The translations under genes were made by a program, and so were the position numbers. From Clostridia bacterium (GTDB lineage: Bacteria; Bacillota; Clostridia; Oscillospirales; QAKW01): a stretch of DNA of 13,763 nt. Below are positions 12,673 through 13,763 of the stretch, in pieces. The notes beneath the pieces were generated by a model that did no database searches, had not been told where the DNA came from, and saw only the letters and a list, made by a program, of their open reading frames with translations. Position 1 is the first letter of the stretch, and each line of letters opens with the position of its first letter. The stretch spans positions 1-13,763 of the forward strand of contig JAFSBD010000111.1 of assembly GCA_017442025.1 (NCBI GenBank). The letters are read 5' to 3'.

Positions 12673-13763
12673 TATGCGTTCTCCTCCTTGGTATAAGCGA
12701 GTAAGCTACCCGCCTTCAGAATGGCGATCTGACGATCGGTAAAGGCGCAGGTGAGGGGCAGTTCAATGCCCTTGGTCTCATCGATCAGGGTCATTTTGCC
12801 GCTTTCCATCCCGGCATAGATATCCTTGATGGTCAGCTTGTCCCCTTGCTCGATTCTATCGTAGTCTTCAGGGTTTTCAAAGGTGAGGGGCATAATGCCT
12901 GCATTGATCAAATTAGCGATATGGATGCGGGCAAAGCTCTTGGTGATGACTGCCCGAACCCCTAAGTATAAAGGCACCAGCGCCGCATGCTCGCGGGAAC
13001 TGCCCTGGCCATAGTTGGAACCGCCAACAATGATGCTCTGCCCTGCTTCCTTCGCCCGTTCAGGGAAGGTCTTATCGCAAACGCCGAAGCAGAATTGGGA
13101 AAGATAGGGGATATTGGAGCGGTAGGGCAGGATCTTGGCCCCGGCCGGCATGATATGGTCGGTGGTGATATTATCCCCCACCTTCAATACCAGCTCCGCC
13201 GAAAGGGTATCGGCCTGGGGCTTGGCATCGGGGAACTTTTTGATATTGGGCCCGCGCAGGATCTCCAAAGATTTCGCCTCTTCGGGATCGGCGGGGGTGA
13301 TGATGGCGGAATCATCGATCTTAAACTGCTCGGGCATCTCCACCTTGGGCATCTCGCCCAAGAGGATGGGATCGGTGATATAGCCGGTCAGCGCGGCGGC
13401 AACGGCGGTTTCGGGGGAAACCAGATAGACCTTGCCGTCGGCGGTACCGCTTCGGCCTTCAAAGTTGCGGTTGAAGGTGCGCAGAGAAACGCCCGCCGAA
13501 TTAGGGGAAAAGCCCATGCCGATGCAGGGGCCGCAGGCGCATTCCAAAACCCGCGCGCCGCTGGCTAAAATATCCGAAAGGGCGCCGCAATCGGCCAGCA
13601 TCGCCAAAACCTGCTTAGAGCCCGGGGAGATGGAGAGGCTGACATCGGGGCTGATGGTCTTGCCCTTTAAGAGGGCGGCCACCTTCAGCATATCAAACAA
13701 AGAGGAGTTGGTGCAGGAGCCGATGCAGACCTGATCCACCTTGGTGCCCTTCAGGTCGGAGAC
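12672..13763 (-). CDS. Aconitate hydratase, C-terminal 363 residues (5' end beyond the window)
   Basis: The frame is open to the right edge of the window, so the N-terminal part is missing; a GTG at 13739 is an internal codon, not the start. The three iron-sulfur cysteines are present: Cys17 in GSCTN (partial numbering) and Cys77 and Cys80 in CACGPC. FNRNFEGRSG (97-106) is the conserved substrate-site segment. After a linker, the C-terminal swivel domain follows, with GGSNYGQGSSREH (247-259) carrying the Ser and Arg that act on citrate/isocitrate. Core and swivel fused in one chain indicate aconitase rather than the two-subunit isopropylmalate isomerase (LeuC/LeuD). It makes isocitrate for the dehydrogenase encoded immediately downstream and supplies the 2-oxoglutarate branch. 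The stop codon shares one base with the next start, so the two are translated together. Confidence 0.93.
   Translation of the reverse strand, partial: VSDLKGTKVDQVCIGSCTNSSLFDMLKVAALLKGKTISPDVSLSISPGSKQVLAMLADCGALSDILASGARVLECACGPCIGMGFSPNSAGVSLRTFNRNFEGRSGTADGKVYLVSPETAVAAALTGYITDPILLGEMPKVEMPEQFKIDDSAIITPADPEEAKSLEILRGPNIKKFPDAKPQADTLSAELVLKVGDNITTDHIMPAGAKILPYRSNIPYLSQFCFGVCDKTFPERAKEAGQSIIVGGSNYGQGSSREHAALVPLYLGVRAVITKSFARIHIANLINAGIMPLTFENPEDYDRIEQGDKLTIKDIYAGMESGKMTLIDETKGIELPLTCAFTDRQIAILKAGSLLAYTKEENA

Noticed and set aside
13739..13739. GTG at 13739 as the aconitase start
   Set aside because: The frame stays open to the window edge, and the residues before the GSCTN cysteine motif belong to the middle of aconitase, so the true start is outside the window.
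11524..13763. Leucine pathway reading (isopropylmalate isomerase plus isopropylmalate dehydrogenase)
   Set aside because: The isomerase is a single chain with core and swivel domains and aconitase-type motifs, whereas bacterial LeuC and LeuD are separate. The dehydrogenase has the Ser-x-Asn isocitrate-type segment.

Overview
The window looks like chromosomal DNA of a Gram-positive, spore-forming gut-type clostridium (Bacillota, perhaps near Oscillospiraceae). The grounds are LPXTG proteins with sortases, a PdaA-like deacetylase of the kind used on spore cortex, a DUF975 membrane protein, and intergenic hairpins typical of that group. The family-level placement is a guess. Base composition is uneven: the first 2.6 kb (surface-protein cluster) is visibly richer in A+T than most of the genes that follow.

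Region 1 (1-2,612, + strand) is the distal part of a sortase-dependent pilus or surface-fibre operon. It holds the C-terminus of an LPETG pilin, a class C (pilin-polymerising type) sortase, a Cna-B-domain LPQTG accessory pilin, and a second, shorter sortase of a different type. The last three genes overlap one another by 17 nt each. Two terminators in series close the operon, and the first also serves the convergent minus-strand genes.

Region 2 (2,794-6,491, - strand) is read right to left: a metallophosphoesterase, a YgjP-type zinc metallopeptidase and an ABC exporter half-transporter, joined by 4-nt start/stop overlaps. After a hairpin comes a small SLOG/DUF2493 protein.

Region 3 (6,492-8,756, - strand) holds a PiT-family phosphate transporter and, upstream of it, the PdaA-like deacetylase. 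The transporter is flanked on both sides by dense palindromic non-coding elements. The element at 7,694-7,985 is the most unusual thing in the window. Four GCGATATA-type boxes on the left match four inverse boxes on the right in nested order, with a small hairpin between each pair of neighbouring boxes. The whole intergenic region could fold into a ladder of four-way junctions around a terminator-like hairpin. The other element (6,525-6,675) has three hairpins and repeated TGATATAAT words that are also extended -10 promoter motifs.

Region 4 (8,898-11,484, + strand) holds the translational GTPase TypA/BipA and a DUF975 membrane protein. Region 5 (11,524-13,763, - strand) holds the C-terminal part of aconitase, which runs off the window edge, and an NAD(P)-type isocitrate dehydrogenase. 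The two overlap by one base (TAATG) and form the citrate-to-2-oxoglutarate arm that supplies glutamate. A bidirectional terminator separates regions 4 and 5. No tRNA, rRNA, CRISPR array or recognisable transposase gene was seen.
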